The notes: a model not told the origin generated them from the sequence alone. DNA of 59,487 nt from Rhizophagus sp. LPA8_4_AMF (GCA_021464525.1 JADRCO010000065.1:1-59487), one strand, 5' to 3'. Shown: positions 1 through 12,078, counted from the first letter of the stretch. Numbers and translations: made by a program.

Positions 1-229
1 AAATAAAATTTGTTAAAATAAACTTATATAGACTATTGATAAACTTTTCTGTTATGGTCAGGCCGTACGATAATAATATTATAGTACATATAGTACGTGG
101 GCAATATCACTTATTTTTCATGGATTAATGGGTGATCGGCTAAATATTTTATCCCATGGCACGATTATGCATCAAAAAAAAATTTAACTGTATATGATCG
201 ACATAGATTGCGCTGCATAAGAATTTGTG

Positions 230-605
230 TTATCGTTCAGCCCAATAGGATCATGCGGATTTTCATAGATCGATATTTTTATTAAGCATAACAATAATAC
301 ATAATTGATATAATAAGGTGGAGTAAAAAAACTGTGGAAATGAAAATTTTTATAGGAAAAGTTTAAATAAAGCTTATAAAGTGGATTTAAAGGCCGAAAA
401 TAGTATAAAAATGGAATTTACAGTAAGTTAAATATAAAATGTTATAATTAAAAAGCGTCAGAACGATAACACTTTTATTGTATGTAGAGCTATATCGGTC
501 ACAGGACCGAATGATTGGATGAAAATGGGCCACGTAGTGGCCATTTTCACCAATCAATGAAGGGCCTTGTGACCGATATAGCTACTCCCCCATCCAATAA
601 TATGT
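230..605. repeat. Dispersed repeat with palindromic core, copy 1
   Basis: This segment matches the reverse complement of 27745-28110 almost throughout. The flank begins TTATCGTTCAGCCC here and ends GGGCTGAACGATAA in the other copy, and both contain AGCGTCAGAACGATAACAC or its complement. The right part holds a hairpin core (487-584). The right boundary, near CCAATAATATGTA, directly abuts the aldo/keto reductase relic, so the insertion may have cut that gene. The class of element is unknown. Confidence 0.8.
487..584. repeat. Hairpin core (long imperfect palindrome)
   Basis: Arms begin AGCTATATCGGTCAC and end GTGACCGATATAGCT. The interior is also self-complementary with mismatches and centres on GGCCACGTAGTGGCC. 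The same core lies at 27771-27865 in the same orientation, although the flanking sequences of the two copies are inverted relative to each other. Confidence 0.85.
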
Positions 606-619
606 ATTTATATCGTCAT

Positions 620-1130
620 ACTTACTTGAACTGTAGCAATAGGATGAACTTATACACATCGAAGAGTTGCTGTGGAACACCGATATATTTAATTTTTCCT
701 TCTTTACCAAATTTTTCTAGAGCGTCAACAGTATCTTTAATGAGTCTACAAAAATCACAAATTAATAGTTCATTATTACAGTTCTTGACAAAACTTTTTA
801 CTTACGTATTATACATACACGGTGTTGATAATACTGAAAGATCGATATAACATTTTTAAAGAGTTTTCGCAAGCTTGATGAATATATTCTGGTGTACCTG
901 ATATACTTTTAAATTCACTATTTGGCCCTATAACAGCGCCAAATTTCGAACAAAGTAACAACTTCATTATGACGTTCTTTAAGAACTTTTGAAAGGAGAA
1001 TTTCATTGGCTCCATCTTTATAAATATCCTTTATATTTTAAAATTAAAAAATTTAATATATCATTTTCGTTATTTTAAGTTAAATTATTAAAAGTTTAAA
1101 TACACAAACAACAGTATCCCATACTTTTAA
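620..1130 (-). pseudogene. Aldo/keto reductase relic
   Basis: Read on the minus strand, pieces of an aldo/keto reductase appear in order but in different frames. They are W-D-T near 1130 before a possible intron, DIYKDGANEILLSKVLKE near 1028-975, then after a frame change CSKFGAVIGPN and SGTPEYIHQACENSLK. These are followed by DALEKFGKEGKIKYIGV near 725-675, and after another shift with an in-frame stop by VHPIATVQV. The Asp, Tyr and Lys of the usual catalytic set (WDT, D.Y, SKFG) are recognisable. Several frameshifts, at least one stop, and loss of the N-terminal strand and the C-terminal half make this non-functional. It ends where the dispersed repeat begins. Confidence 0.7.
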
Positions 1131-3369
1131 TATTCTTTTGTTCATTTATAAGCCAAAAAATGACGAGGCAGTTTCAGAATAGTAGTTTATGATGTACTTT
1201 CCATTTGGGCACCTGATAAAAATCCTTAATGCATTCTCAGTTAGCACCAAAGTGCAGCGGCTATCATACAAAAGGAAACTAGTAAAGTTGTTATTAAAAG
1301 ATTATATAATTAATGATGTCAATACCAATAGGTGTGATCACACTATGCCTATTGCGGGAATTTTTACACCTCAAAAAAAAGAAATAAATTTCTTTGAAGT
1401 AATTTAATGATAAATAACCGTTATAACTCAAGTTTTTCATAAACCGGGGTTTTAATCTGAAAATCGTTTAAATTTGCATGCAGACGTCATTAATTAAAAT
1501 TAAACCCTGACGTTTAATTTACGTATTTGCTGCGGATTGACCGTTGACTTAGAAAAAAATATATTACGTTTATTATTAAAAGTAAATATATTTACTCAAT
1601 AATTAATATCTCCTAAGGTTAGTTAATTCTTTTACCATGCATTCAAAATTTTTGGTGAACAAAAATCAAAATAATTTCAAATGGAAAGGTTCCTATAAAT
1701 TCTGTGTTAATAAAATTTGTTACTCATTTTCCAAAGAATCTTCTATTCTTTATCTTATTAACGAATCTCCTTTTTAAGATGGGAGGTATTACTATAAATT
1801 TGAGAATCTTACTCCAATTAATTTAGAGCTACTATTTATGACTTTGTAACACGATGAACATACATACATAGTAATCTGCAATGTCAAAATTTTCCTAATA
1901 GTAAACGTGACATTAAATGTTTGCGACCAAATATACTTAGACACAAATCTTTTAAAGTCGGTTGAATGATAATAAAATTATGGTTAAGATCAAAGATGAT
2001 AAAATGAATTTAGGAAATAGAATCCAATTTATGAGACAACATTCTAAATCCGTCGTCGTTCATCTGCGTCATTGGATCTAGCATATCGGCGGATTTGCGT
2101 AATCACATGTCATTTGACTATATTATAGGAAATGAGTAATTTACTTTGTTCGGCTGACATGTGATTACGCAAATCCGCTACGTTCTACCTTAAATAGTTC
2201 TATTGTCAGGTTTAACATAATGAATCACGCTTTCTTATATTATAGATAGTTTTGTGGTATAAATAAAGGAAATTTATTAAGAGTGAGGGACATGATTCTG
2301 TAATGAGAATCGCTATTCTGTCTACAAGTATTATATTTTTTTTATTGTCAGATGATTTGTCGATCAATTTATAAAAAAACGAGGAAATGTTTTCTAATTG
2401 ATTTATTAAGGAATGATAAATTATAAAAATTAATAGCATATTACTAACTACAGTTTTTGTTGTCTTAAAAAATTTTATTTATATTACTGATATTACTACT
2501 ATACCGGGTAGGATTTTAAAAAATTTAAAAAAATTTCATATGAATATTACATATAAAATTTTTTGAAAAAAAAAATTAAAAGCCGGATTGCCGAGTCATT
2601 TTCAAATTTTTATGTTATGAGAACCAAAAAATTAAGTTTATATGGCCTAATAAAAAATGATTATAAATTTATGCGAAACAAAATAATAATGAAAAAATTA
2701 TATTTAATGTTAATAATTAGAAAGTAATGTACTATTATGTTAAATCACTTTAACATAACGGCTATTTCCACTCTAGATCACTACATTAATGTATCATAGT
2801 AATTGCTCAATAATCTTTTCTTATACAATTAAGTACTTTTTTGTTGATAGTGTTATCACCTATTTATGCTAAATAAAAATTAATAACAGAAAATAAGAAT
2901 AATAATTTATGATCAAAAGACAACAGTTTATGCGGATATTTTCATGTGTTTTATAAAAAAATATTATTATTTATAGTTATGTTTGAATTTTACGTAGTGA
3001 AAAAATAATTGTTGCACAACTGTCAAAATATCACGTGTTTGAAATTATGTGATTTCAAATTATTAAATAGTCTCAATTCCAACATTTTTTTTTAATTCAT
3101 TCACTTTAAATGGTTTCAAATATATTTTATTAACTAATCACCCTTTCATAAGTAACTTGCTGCGCCCTTTCCATCGCGACGGATTCTATAAAAAAGAATT
3201 TATCTCAACAGACTCTTAAAAAAAATCTTTTACGACTGCTGATGTTTTTATGCTACCACTTAATTCTTATTGGAGTCGAGTCGTAAATTCATCATGGGTG
3301 CTTCACAAACCTAGTAAGTAATAGTACATAACATGTCATGAAAATTATTTACTTTTTTACAAAATTGTC
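1131..3369. other. Intergenic, AT-rich
   Basis: No gene recognised. A 72-codon open frame at 1189-1407 (+) has no recognisable motif and is probably chance. The only structured feature is the inverted repeat at 2089-2178. Confidence 0.6.
2089..2178. repeat. Perfect 24-bp inverted repeat, 42-bp loop
   Basis: The left arm 2089-2112 starts GCGGATTTGCGTAATC. The right arm 2155-2178 is its exact reverse complement. The arms are less AT-rich than the surroundings. This resembles a very small foldback element; no clear target-site duplication was seen. Confidence 0.8.
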
Positions 3370-3625
3370 TATTTATATTGCACATATAATCTACATTAGG
3401 TGTGAAAAAGAAATTCTAGAAGAAATTGAGAATATCCTATGATGATAAAAATTGCGACCAATTACTAAAGATGATTTTTATAACTTTAAGTTATTGTGAT
3501 AAAATTATAAAAGTAGCTCATGTTCTCCCAGCAAGATGTATTGATAAACTTGATGTGGTCAGCTGACAATTCGTTTCTTGAAACGATGAATTGAAATAAA
3601 TTTAATCCTGATGGGTGAAAATTAT
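3370..3625 (+). pseudogene. Cytochrome P450 relic (exon 2 fragment)
   Basis: The stretch aligns by eye with exon 2 of the intact P450 at 7995-8561. Shared blocks include GCGACCAATTACTAAAGATG, AGATGTATTGATAAACTTG (CCTAATA in the intact gene) and a piece equivalent to AATTTAATCCTGATGG, the start of the PERF-type motif. Small deletions, in-frame stops and the absence of both the heme-binding loop and exon 1 show it is dead. It is in the same orientation as the intact gene, 4.4 kb upstream, which suggests an old tandem duplication. Confidence 0.8.
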
Positions 3626-4070
3626 TTTATTGACAATCAAATTACCAACAGATAGTTTCATTGAAAATCATTTCACGAACTTTATCTTTTATCAGCTTCA
3701 CAAATTATTAAGAGTATTACATCCAAGTAAATGACACGTGACACGATAATAAATATGGATATGTTAAATACATTAAGCACTAATTTTTTTTTTATTTAGT
3801 ATAAATACATTAAGCATTGCGTTTATGAACAGTATTATGATATGAAATAATACGTTATGTGTTGAATAAATTAATATTTTGTACTTAGCGTTTATTATAT
3901 TATAAAATCAAATTGAGTAACTAATATTAACAAAAAATAACCAATGATTCTTTTTATATAAAAAGTTATTCATTTAGTTGATGAAACAATCATGTCCTGT
4001 CGGTAAGTTGATTATCGATGAGACGATTTTCGGGAAATAAATGCGTCCCGATAGAAATGCATATATACTG

Positions 4071-4333
4071 TATTTTGCGGGCCACAGTACCCTCCATGCA
4101 CAGTACCCCACATGAAATTTTTTTAAGTAACCGGATATTTTTGCACGGAGATATTCGATTTTTAACCTTCAAAATTTGTAAAATACCCAGGGATAATACT
4201 AGGAACTGTAATGTAAAATAAATTACGCAATATAAATTCCTGTCCACCATGTAATATACCCCGGATATAGCCTTCAACTTCCTAAAATATGTATCATACC
4301 TCGGGTACTATGGCCCCCGTTATACGGCAAATA
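4071..4333. repeat. Degenerate terminal-inverted-repeat element
   Basis: The left end reads TATTTTGCGGGCCACAGTACC. The reverse complement of the right end reads TATTTGCCG, then after a short insertion GGGGCCATAGTACC. The interior is relatively GC-rich, with TACCCC and GGGTA words like those in the clean element at 26798-27057. This is probably an old non-autonomous DNA element. Confidence 0.4.
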
Positions 4334-6303
4334 GGGGTTAAGGGGTAGGATGCATTATTGTGTCGCCATCCATAGGGTAATCATTAATGAAAAAATATTT
4401 TTTTTATTAAAAATGAAACACATTTGGTTCTTTCATAAAATCATACTTTTTTATTAAAAAAATTAAACTCATTTGATTTTTTCGTAAAAAATCATTTTTT
4501 TTAGTAAAAAAAATGAAACACACCTGATTTTTTCATAAAAAATCGTCTTTTTTTTATTAATAATGGAAAACAACTAAAAGCAAGTAACTTTATTTATTAA
4601 ATAAACTAGTGAATCAGTAACCGTTACGAAGTCCGGAGCTTATCATGTTGGAAATGATACAATAACATGAAAGGATAGAAAGATGACAAAGAAAAAAAAA
4701 CAAGCTAGCTATTATATTTGATTCACTTTATTTTTGATGTACTTTAATTTGTTTCGCATTTGTTGTAAATTTGTATAAAAATTTATTTTGCTTCATATTT
4801 GTTATTAAAGTTTTAACAAAAATAACCACATAGATTAATGACAGATTATTGATTGTAATATATGAAGAACCAAATTATATATCGACTTAAAGGACAAGCG
4901 GGCGGACAACAGGACATTTTTGTACCACATCATCTAAAAAAAATAGTCCTTCGTTACTCTCCGGGACTAATAAAAATTTTTTTTTAAAAAATGGGATTTC
5001 ATGTCATCATCCATTTTAGAAAATGCAAAATTAAAACATAATTCTGGCCAGAATTATATTAACTACAAATGTCCAAAAATGGAATTGTGTAACATCATCA
5101 TGATCTGAAGTCTGAACCCCGGCCATCACCTAACTAATTAGTTATTAATTATTAGAAGTTTTCCGTTTTGTTATGATAACCCTGATTTTCTAACTCTAAT
5201 CCTAAATTTCCTTGTCGGTACGATAATCGTCGGCAAAACATTTGTCTGCGAAATGATTTTGTCAGAAAACGTTTGTCGGTTAGGTAATTGTTAATGAAAT
5301 GAAATGAATGCGAGTTATAGGAGGATTTACCGAATGTACCGAGTGTCTCTTGGCAAGGAGTAAAAATAACTAAATGTCCTGTACATTATGAAATCAGCTG
5401 TAAGACTTTGTTTAGCGATACCAATAATCTAAAAAATTTAAAAGCTTTTCCAAAATCAAACACGGAGCATAAAATATTTTGTTGCACAGACATGCCGTGT
5501 GATTAACACATTGTAGAATCTTTTCTTGAAAGAATTTCTTCTCAGAAATGTAACATGGCTTTAGTTAGTTTCACTTAAATATTACATAACGGAAAAGAAA
5601 CAAAGCGGCCTTAGAATGACTTTAATTTGATCCACTTGCATTGGTTTTATTTTATTTTTTCAAAAAATTTTTTTTTATCCGATAACATAATATGGCGTTT
5701 AATACATATGTAAAAAACAAACTTTAGTTCAAAATAATAAACATCATTAAAGTATATAACCAGGGGTGAGAATTCTTTTTATTTTTATTTTTTTCATTTT
5801 AAGAACGTAACTCAAATCGATGAGATTTTTTCATTATTCATATTTTACTAACAATAGCATCTAATACATACTATTTTCTCTTGATTTAATACCAGTAATT
5901 TTTTGATTTTTGGAATTTAAATATTTATGATAAATGAGAAATTGAAAGTACTTTCATAGAAAAATATTAATTTTTATAAAAAATCCCCATTTAAAAAAAT
6001 TGATCTGCAGATCATATGAAAGTGTTTTTTTACTTTTTTTTTTTAATAATAAAACATAATAATAAACATAATTTATTTCTCCGTAAACATTTTTTTTAAT
6101 GATACATTTTTTTCATGATAGAATTTTTTTTTTAAGTAACAATTTTTTAAAAAATTAGCATTAATTGAATAACAATAATAAATTTTTTATTTGATACTTT
6201 TTTTTAAAAAATAACAATTTTATTTAATATTTTTTTTTTAAAAAAAAAAAAGATAATTTTTTAAAAAATAAGTTTACAATAGTAGAAATTTATTTAATTT
6301 TTC

Positions 6304-6305
<2 letters not shown>

Positions 6306-6337
<32 letters not shown>
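6306..6337. repeat. 32-nt poly-T tract
   Basis: An uninterrupted run of T, the longest homopolymer in the window. Its exact length is likely to be unreliable in any assembly. Confidence 0.9.
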
Positions 6338-6340
<3 letters not shown>

Positions 6341-6846
6341 TCATACCACGCATTTATATTTATAAAAAAAAACACAAATACAGTCTGCTTTAAAACCAGA
6401 ACCAGATGATATGAACGCCTTGAATTAATGCTGCAAGCTCCTATAAATAAAATGTGAATTTGAATATAATAAAGTATTAATATTTTTAACAAATCTTTCA
6501 AATAAAGCTTTTTTTGATTAATAATACATCCTGTATAAACGTGGCAAAATGCGCCCTAAAGAATCCCTAGTTGTTAAAAATAAAAGATCTGCAAAAATAA
6601 TAAAAAAAATTAATTACCACATGCAAAGATCATTGACGATCACACATCTTGAATCAAATTAGTTCTAGTCATAAACATACTGTTAAAATTCGTGGATTAC
6701 TAAAAAATATAAATATACCTGAACCTTAACAACAAAAAAAAAATACTCAAAAAAAAAAAATATACATACCGTTACGCAGAATCGTCTACAAAAAACCAAT
6801 TAAATTTAAATACTAAGCTAAGCCTAAGCTAAAAAAAAGTTATAAT

Positions 6847-8561
6847 ATGATGATTGAAATTAATGATTTTGTTTTATTGTTAATTACAATATTAATGACG
6901 TATGTGACATATTATTATTACAAATATTTTACCCGTGTCAATCCTTTACCTTGTCCATTTCCATTCCCACTCATCAATAATTTGCCTTACGTTTATTGGT
7001 GGTTTAATGGAGATATCAATTCGTTTTACAATTATTGTTACGAGAAATATAGTGACATATATGAGATTTATGATTGTATACGACCTATAGTTTTATGTCG
7101 AGGAGAATATCTTGATGAATTTTTATCAAAAGATAAGCATGAGATAAGATTTCACAATTCCAAAGGAGCAAAAGAATTGGGATTGGAAGGAAAAGGATTA
7201 TCATTAAATAATAATTATAAATCGTGGATGTTCAACCATCATTTTTATAATCAAGCTATTTTGTCACCAAAATTTACTAATGAAGCTATTGAACAGACAA
7301 ACAAACTTTTCAATGAATTAGAAATTTATTGGAGTAAGTTATTTCTTAAAGAAGAAATTATCAAAGAAAATAAAAATAAATTGGATTTTACTGCATGGTT
7401 TAATCAATACACAAATGATATGATTATTAAATTGTTAACTGGGGAAAGATCTTATTCAATGGCAGCTTATTTTGATACTCTCAGTGATGAAAAATCTGAG
7501 CATCAATCAGCAAGAGTCAAAGATTCTGTGAAATTAACTCAAGCACTTCGTAAACTTCTTGTGGAGTTTACAATATTTTTCGTAATTTCTCCTTTCATAC
7601 GACATTATGTTCCATTTTTTAAGAATAAAGCAGATGAAGTACTTAAAAGCATGGAATTTATTAATCAAAGTCTGAATGCAATTATTAAGAGTCGTAGAGA
7701 AGAAATTGAAAAAACACCATTGGATGAACCCTTACCGCATGATATGTTAACATCGATGATTATTAAAAATACACTTCGTGATGATAATTATATTCAAACT
7801 GGTGAAGCCATGAAATCTATGAGTGATACCGAAATTCGTGTCAATATACTTGATGGAATTCATACTGGAACTTATAAAGTAAGTAAAATTTTTAGAAAAA
7901 TTTTATGTTTATGTTTATATACAATTTTTAATCATTGAAATTTTTAACATAAATGTAATTTGCTATTAATTTTTAAATAATATTTCAAATATAGACTGCG
8001 AATATGCTTTCACTCATTGTCTATTATATTTCACATAATCCACATGTAAAAAGGAAAATGCTAAAAGAAATTGATAGTATATTCCAAGGTGATATAATGC
8101 GACCAATTACTAAAGATGATTTTTATAATTTAAGATATTGTGAAGCAATTGTAAAGGAAGTAGCACGCATTCATCCAGTAGTCCACTTATTATCAAGATG
8201 TATTGATAAACCTAATAAAATAGCGAAATATCACTGGCCAGCTGATACATTGTTTCTAATTAATATTAAAGCTATTCATCATAATGATGATTATTGGGAA
8301 GAACCTAATAAATTTAACCCTGATAGATGGATGGTTGAAAATTTTGAGCCAAAGAAGAATTCTTTTCTTATATTTGGTGGAGGATTAAGATTATGTCCAG
8401 GAAGAAAGTTGGCAATGATTGGATTAGTTAGTTTGATGGCTTTATTGTTTAGAAAATATGAAATCGATTTAGTTGATAAGAATGCTCCTATTAAAACTAC
8501 GAGTGGTGGTGTTATGCTTCTTAGTGTCGATTTATTAGTTGAAATTAGATTAAGAAATTGA
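6847..8561 (+). CDS. Cytochrome P450 monooxygenase
   Basis: Two exons, 6847-7878 and 7995-8561, are joined at GTAAGT...ATATAG in phase 0 to give 532 residues, a normal P450 length. Residues about 7-28 form a hydrophobic N-terminal anchor followed by a proline-containing hinge (PLPCPFPFP), as in ER-bound microsomal enzymes. Visible motifs are ExxR as EVAR (399-402), PERF-type FNPDRW (451-456) and the heme loop FGGGLRLCPGR with the thiolate ligand Cys478. The I-helix motif, normally A/G-G-x-D/E-T-T/S, reads HTGTYKTAN across the splice junction, so the acidic residue is missing. Family members hydroxylate lipids, sterols or xenobiotics using a reductase partner; the substrate cannot be told. A dead exon-2 copy lies at 3370-3625. 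It starts at the first of two adjacent Met codons. Confidence 0.93.
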
Positions 8562-9583
8562 TTTCTTATACTTAAGGATTTAAGGATGCAATATATAACG
8601 GACCAGCCTATAGGACTGTGGTCTGGACTGCAGTCTTATAAAAAATTTTAAAAAAATTTATTATTTTAATAAAATTCCTTTAAGAACGTTCAAATAATTT
8701 GTTTAATTTAAACTAGAAAATTTGTTTCTTGTTTATTTCCATATAAATAAAAAGATTTTTTTTCATCATAAATTCGTAACGTTCGTTCTTTCCGATCTTT
8801 ATAGGGTGGAGAGGTTCATTTCTTACGGGTTCCGGACTCCATTTCGAAGGTAAAACTTCGAATTGATTTATTTTTTTTTATATTTATTTTAATGAACGTT
8901 ACTAAACGTTCATTTTTTTATTTTTTTTAGGTCCCTGGACTCCGAAGAACAGCTCCGGTTCCATTTCGAATTTTTTCTGTTAGGTTTCGGCGGCTCTTGG
9001 ACGGGATTCGAAGGTATTTACCTTCGAAATTATAAATGGCAGAAATAAACCATTGTTTAACACTTTTTTTCTAAGTTTTTTTAAATCAAATTTATCCTCT
9101 TGTTAAAAAAAAAAAAAAAATATTGATGAACGAGACAATCGTTTGTATTGCTTTAAAAAAAATTTTTGAATATACAAAATTCGTGATTTTCGAAAAAAAG
9201 AAAGTGGTTTGGTAAGATTTATTCAGCAGAATGGCCTGAAGGAAATATTTTATTTTAGTATTTTTATGTATGTAAATTACTAGTATAAATATAATGTTTA
9301 AATTTACAATTGTACTACTGTTATTGTCAGCCTTTTTTTTTTTTACTATTTTAATTCAATTAAAACTAGAGTAGTAATAATTCAATTTCCTATATAATAA
9401 ATGAAATAATAAATACGATAAGAAAATATTTTAATTCGTTAATTTTATCACATAAATGTATAAGTAACAATATCCATATCAATCTAATTAAAATAATATT
9501 TGAATCACCATTGTCTATAAAAAAAATAATTCATTTGTTTATATCTCAACCATACATGGGATATGTTTCGTCGGATAATATCG
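8562..9583. other. Intergenic after P450
   Basis: Contains a short palindromic stretch near 8600-8630 (GGACCAGCC...GGTCTGGACTGCAGTC) and the less AT-rich block at 8779-9045. The rest is A/T runs with no gene recognised. Confidence 0.6.
8779..9045. other. GC-richer block with TTCGAA repeats, possible relic or ncRNA
   Basis: Compared with its surroundings this block is clearly GC-rich. It repeats CCATTTCGAA and ATTCGAAGGTA words and the phrase GGACTCC. It has exon/intron-like punctuation: CGAAG followed by GTAAAA, and later TTTTTTTTAG followed by GTCCCTGG. No long reading frame spans it. It could be a degenerate repeat-derived gene or an untranslated transcript. Confidence 0.3.
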
Positions 9584-10656
9584 TTATGTAGTTTGTGGAA
9601 AATCACGTTTGTACATTGCATCAGCAACTCGGCATAAGATTTCCATTGCGTTTGAAGGAGGTGTATTCTCATCATTTTCAAATAAAGTTTCCATCGAACT
9701 TACGTTCAAGGGATGTGATGATATGTTTTCATATTTATAAGTAATATTAAGTTCACGACAAACTTTTTTTTGTTGTTGTTCATCATTCTCTGTCGATTTA
9801 GGACTTCTTTTTCTTTTTCTTAAGTTCTCTTCTTCCAATTTTGATTTAGTACTTTCTTGAATTCTTTTTCGTAGGTTCCAAAAGTTTTTTACCATACTTT
9901 CAGAACGTAGTTTCTTGAATTCAGTTTCCATTATGGGAATCAATGCTTTCCAAGGTATTACATTCCCTCGTGGTTCACTTTCAACCCATTGGATAATAAA
10001 TAATTTTTCATCTATATCAAGAGGTTCAAGACAAACTAGAAAAACAATGTAAGAATATTTATTTGAAAAAAAAAAATTTCGTCAAGTCAAGTTAAAAAGA
10101 ATAGTAGCATTAAAAAAAAAAATGTGAGATACTTACGGTTTGTATTGAGTTTACTTGTCCAACTGAATTATAATAAATAAATGAATAAATAATAATTATA
10201 TAATAGTTTAAAATTGTAAATAATAGTTTAACTTACCGTTGACGAATTTGTTTTGAAGTATAATTCGTATTATGTAGTTTATTAATTTTTTCGCTAATCT
10301 TCACATAAGGGTTAGATGACTGGTTGAACTCTTTCATAAGCCCTTTAATAGAACTGTCAACCTGTATAGTGAAGGGCCGAGCTCTAATTTGTGGTAGTTT
10401 TATTTGCAACTTGTCTTTCAAACTAAGTTATAGTAAATAATTAAATAAATAAATAATTAATTAATTAATTGGTAAATACTAATGATATATCTTACTATTG
10501 ACGGATTTGATTTAAAGTAAAATTTGTAGCATATTGTTTATTAATTTTTTCACTAATATTTTCACAAAGGTTGGGATGGTTATCCAAGTCTTTTATAAGT
10601 TCTTTAATAGTATTGTCAATCTGTGGAGTAAAAAGCGGTCCTCCATTTTTTGACAT
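9584..10656 (-). CDS. Myb/SANT-like protein A (three repeats)
   Basis: Four exons read on the minus strand: 10656-10496, 10422-10237, 10162-10137 and 10035-9584, giving 274 residues. The first two exons both encode a first-type repeat with the shape D..I..L......NP...I...I......KQIRQ. The third is the family's 26-nt exon, encoding WTSKLNTN. The fourth carries the second repeat (CLEPLDIDEKLFIIQWVES, then FKKLRSESMVKNFWNLRKR), a basic Lys/Arg-rich tract and the C-terminal motif NAMEILC. Family logic suggests a helix-turn-helix DNA- or chromatin-binding protein; targets are unknown. Odd points are the duplicated first repeat and the lack of the usual separate start exon. The alternative is that the second exon belongs to a different transcript. 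Gene B starts 675 bp away, divergently. Confidence 0.75.
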
Positions 10657-11331
10657 TTTTATGAATAATATTTATTTTTTTTAAAAAATAATGAATAATG
10701 AGCAAATTTATATTGACTAGAAAAAAGTATAGCGATGAAAACTTCAGTTTAAAACAAAATTACGGTTATTAAAATATAACAAATTACGGTTATTTAAAAT
10801 ATAAATTTTTTTTTTTTTTTTTTCAAATGTCATTCAATTGTAACAATATGTTTATTGTACCAAACAATGACAAGAAAAACTGCAAATGATCTACAATGCG
10901 TAGCATATTTAGTTTCCTTATTTGATTATTTCCGGAGTGTTCGCTCCAGGGAACAAATTGTAACGTTGCATATTGATAAACCGTAAATTTTCATTGGAAA
11001 ATGAATTATTCTTATAATCCTTTCAATATTTTCTATTTTTATCTTACTTTTTTTTTATTTGTTTTTTTTTAAAAAAAACAAGTTTAATATCTTTAAATAT
11101 TTTTACAATGAAATTAAGTTAGTTCCTTTTGAAACAAAAACAGATAATAAAATAAAGTTATTATTCATTTAATTTAAATATTATTTTACTATAATGATTA
11201 ATTAATATAAATAGATAAAAAAAATGTCTTATTAATCCTCAAAAAAAAAAATAAATAAAAAAAAAAAAAAAATTTCTAAATATTGTAAATATTGTTCGAA
11301 TAAATATTAAAATTTTCTTTAATAGTAAAAC
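10657..11331. promoter_or_regulatory. Shared intergenic region between divergent genes A and B
   Basis: A 675-bp head-to-head spacer with long A/T runs (for example 10807-10823 and 11041-11082). It must hold both 5' regions. No specific motif could be identified. Confidence 0.35.
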
Positions 11332-12078
11332 ATGGGAAAAGTCATTAAGAAAACGAAGAAAATTAACAAAATTGATAAAACAATAGATTTAGCTGTATGT
11401 ATTAAAATTTATTCTTACAATGTTTTTTATATATCTTTTATCAACCATTTTTTTTTTTTTTAGGGTAAACAAACGATAATAAAACATATGAATGAATGGG
11501 AAAAACATGGAAAAATTTCTAAAACACCTTTCGCAGACTTATCTAAAAAATTAAAAGCTCGATTTAATTTTGCACCGAAAGCAATTTGTGATTAGTAAGT
11601 CATCTTCGTTAAATATATATTTATGTTTTTTTTGTTTCAAAAAAAAAAAAAATTTATAACTTTCTTTCTATATTATAAAATTTAGTTGGTGGAATATACT
11701 TGACCCACGTAGTAAGTTTTAAATTTTTTGCCTGTATTTAAATTAAATCAAATTGACCTTTTTTTTTCTATTTGTTTAGTTGACCATTCACCTTTCTCTC
11801 AGGAAGAAAAAAATTATATTTATGAATGGATTGGAAGATATAAAGAATTAAGTGATGGTATTATTCCATGGACGAACTTACAATCTGAAATATTAAATCT
11901 TGGGAAATTCCGTTCACGAAATGACCTCAAAAACATTTGGTATGCTAAGAAAAGACAACTTGAGGTTAAAAACAATGCTCTTGAAAATTTTGATAATGGA
12001 GATGAACTTAAATATGGCACAATCAACGTTGAGAACGTAATTGAGGAAAAAGGCATTCAATTAATTCAATTCCTTTAA
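11332..12078 (+). CDS. Myb/SANT-like protein B
   Basis: Exons 11332-11394, 11464-11594, 11686-11711 and 11780-12078 join with intron phases 0, 2 and 1 to give 172 residues. Repeat 1 starts in the basic start exon (MGKVIKKTKK) and runs through KQTIIKHMNEWEKHG to KAICDY. The 26-nt exon encodes WWNILDPR. Repeat 2 runs DHSPFSQEEKNYIYEWIG...DGIIPWTNL, then KFRSRNDLKNIWYAKKRQ. It is the only plus-strand member of the array and is closest to gene D, sharing the Y-x-x-ILDPR linker, PFSQEEK and FRSRN.LKNIW. It lacks the long acidic tail of some relatives. The likely role is DNA or chromatin binding, inferred from fold only. Confidence 0.82.

Larger units (their letters stand above)
3626..6846. other. 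Intergenic, AT-rich, homopolymer-rich
   Basis: No gene recognised. The stretch holds a possible degenerate inverted-repeat element (4071-4333), a 32-nt poly-T run (6306-6337) and many shorter A/T runs. Just upstream of the P450 start, near 6811-6833, is a short internal repeat of CTAAGC-type words. Confidence 0.6.

Noticed and set aside
515..850. 111-codon plus-strand open frame
   Set aside because: It runs through the hairpin core and then antisense through the aldo/keto reductase relic, whose minus-strand reading is meaningful.
6274..6501. 75-codon minus-strand frame
   Set aside because: It depends on the 32-nt poly-T tract and consists mostly of Lys codons from it; no motif.
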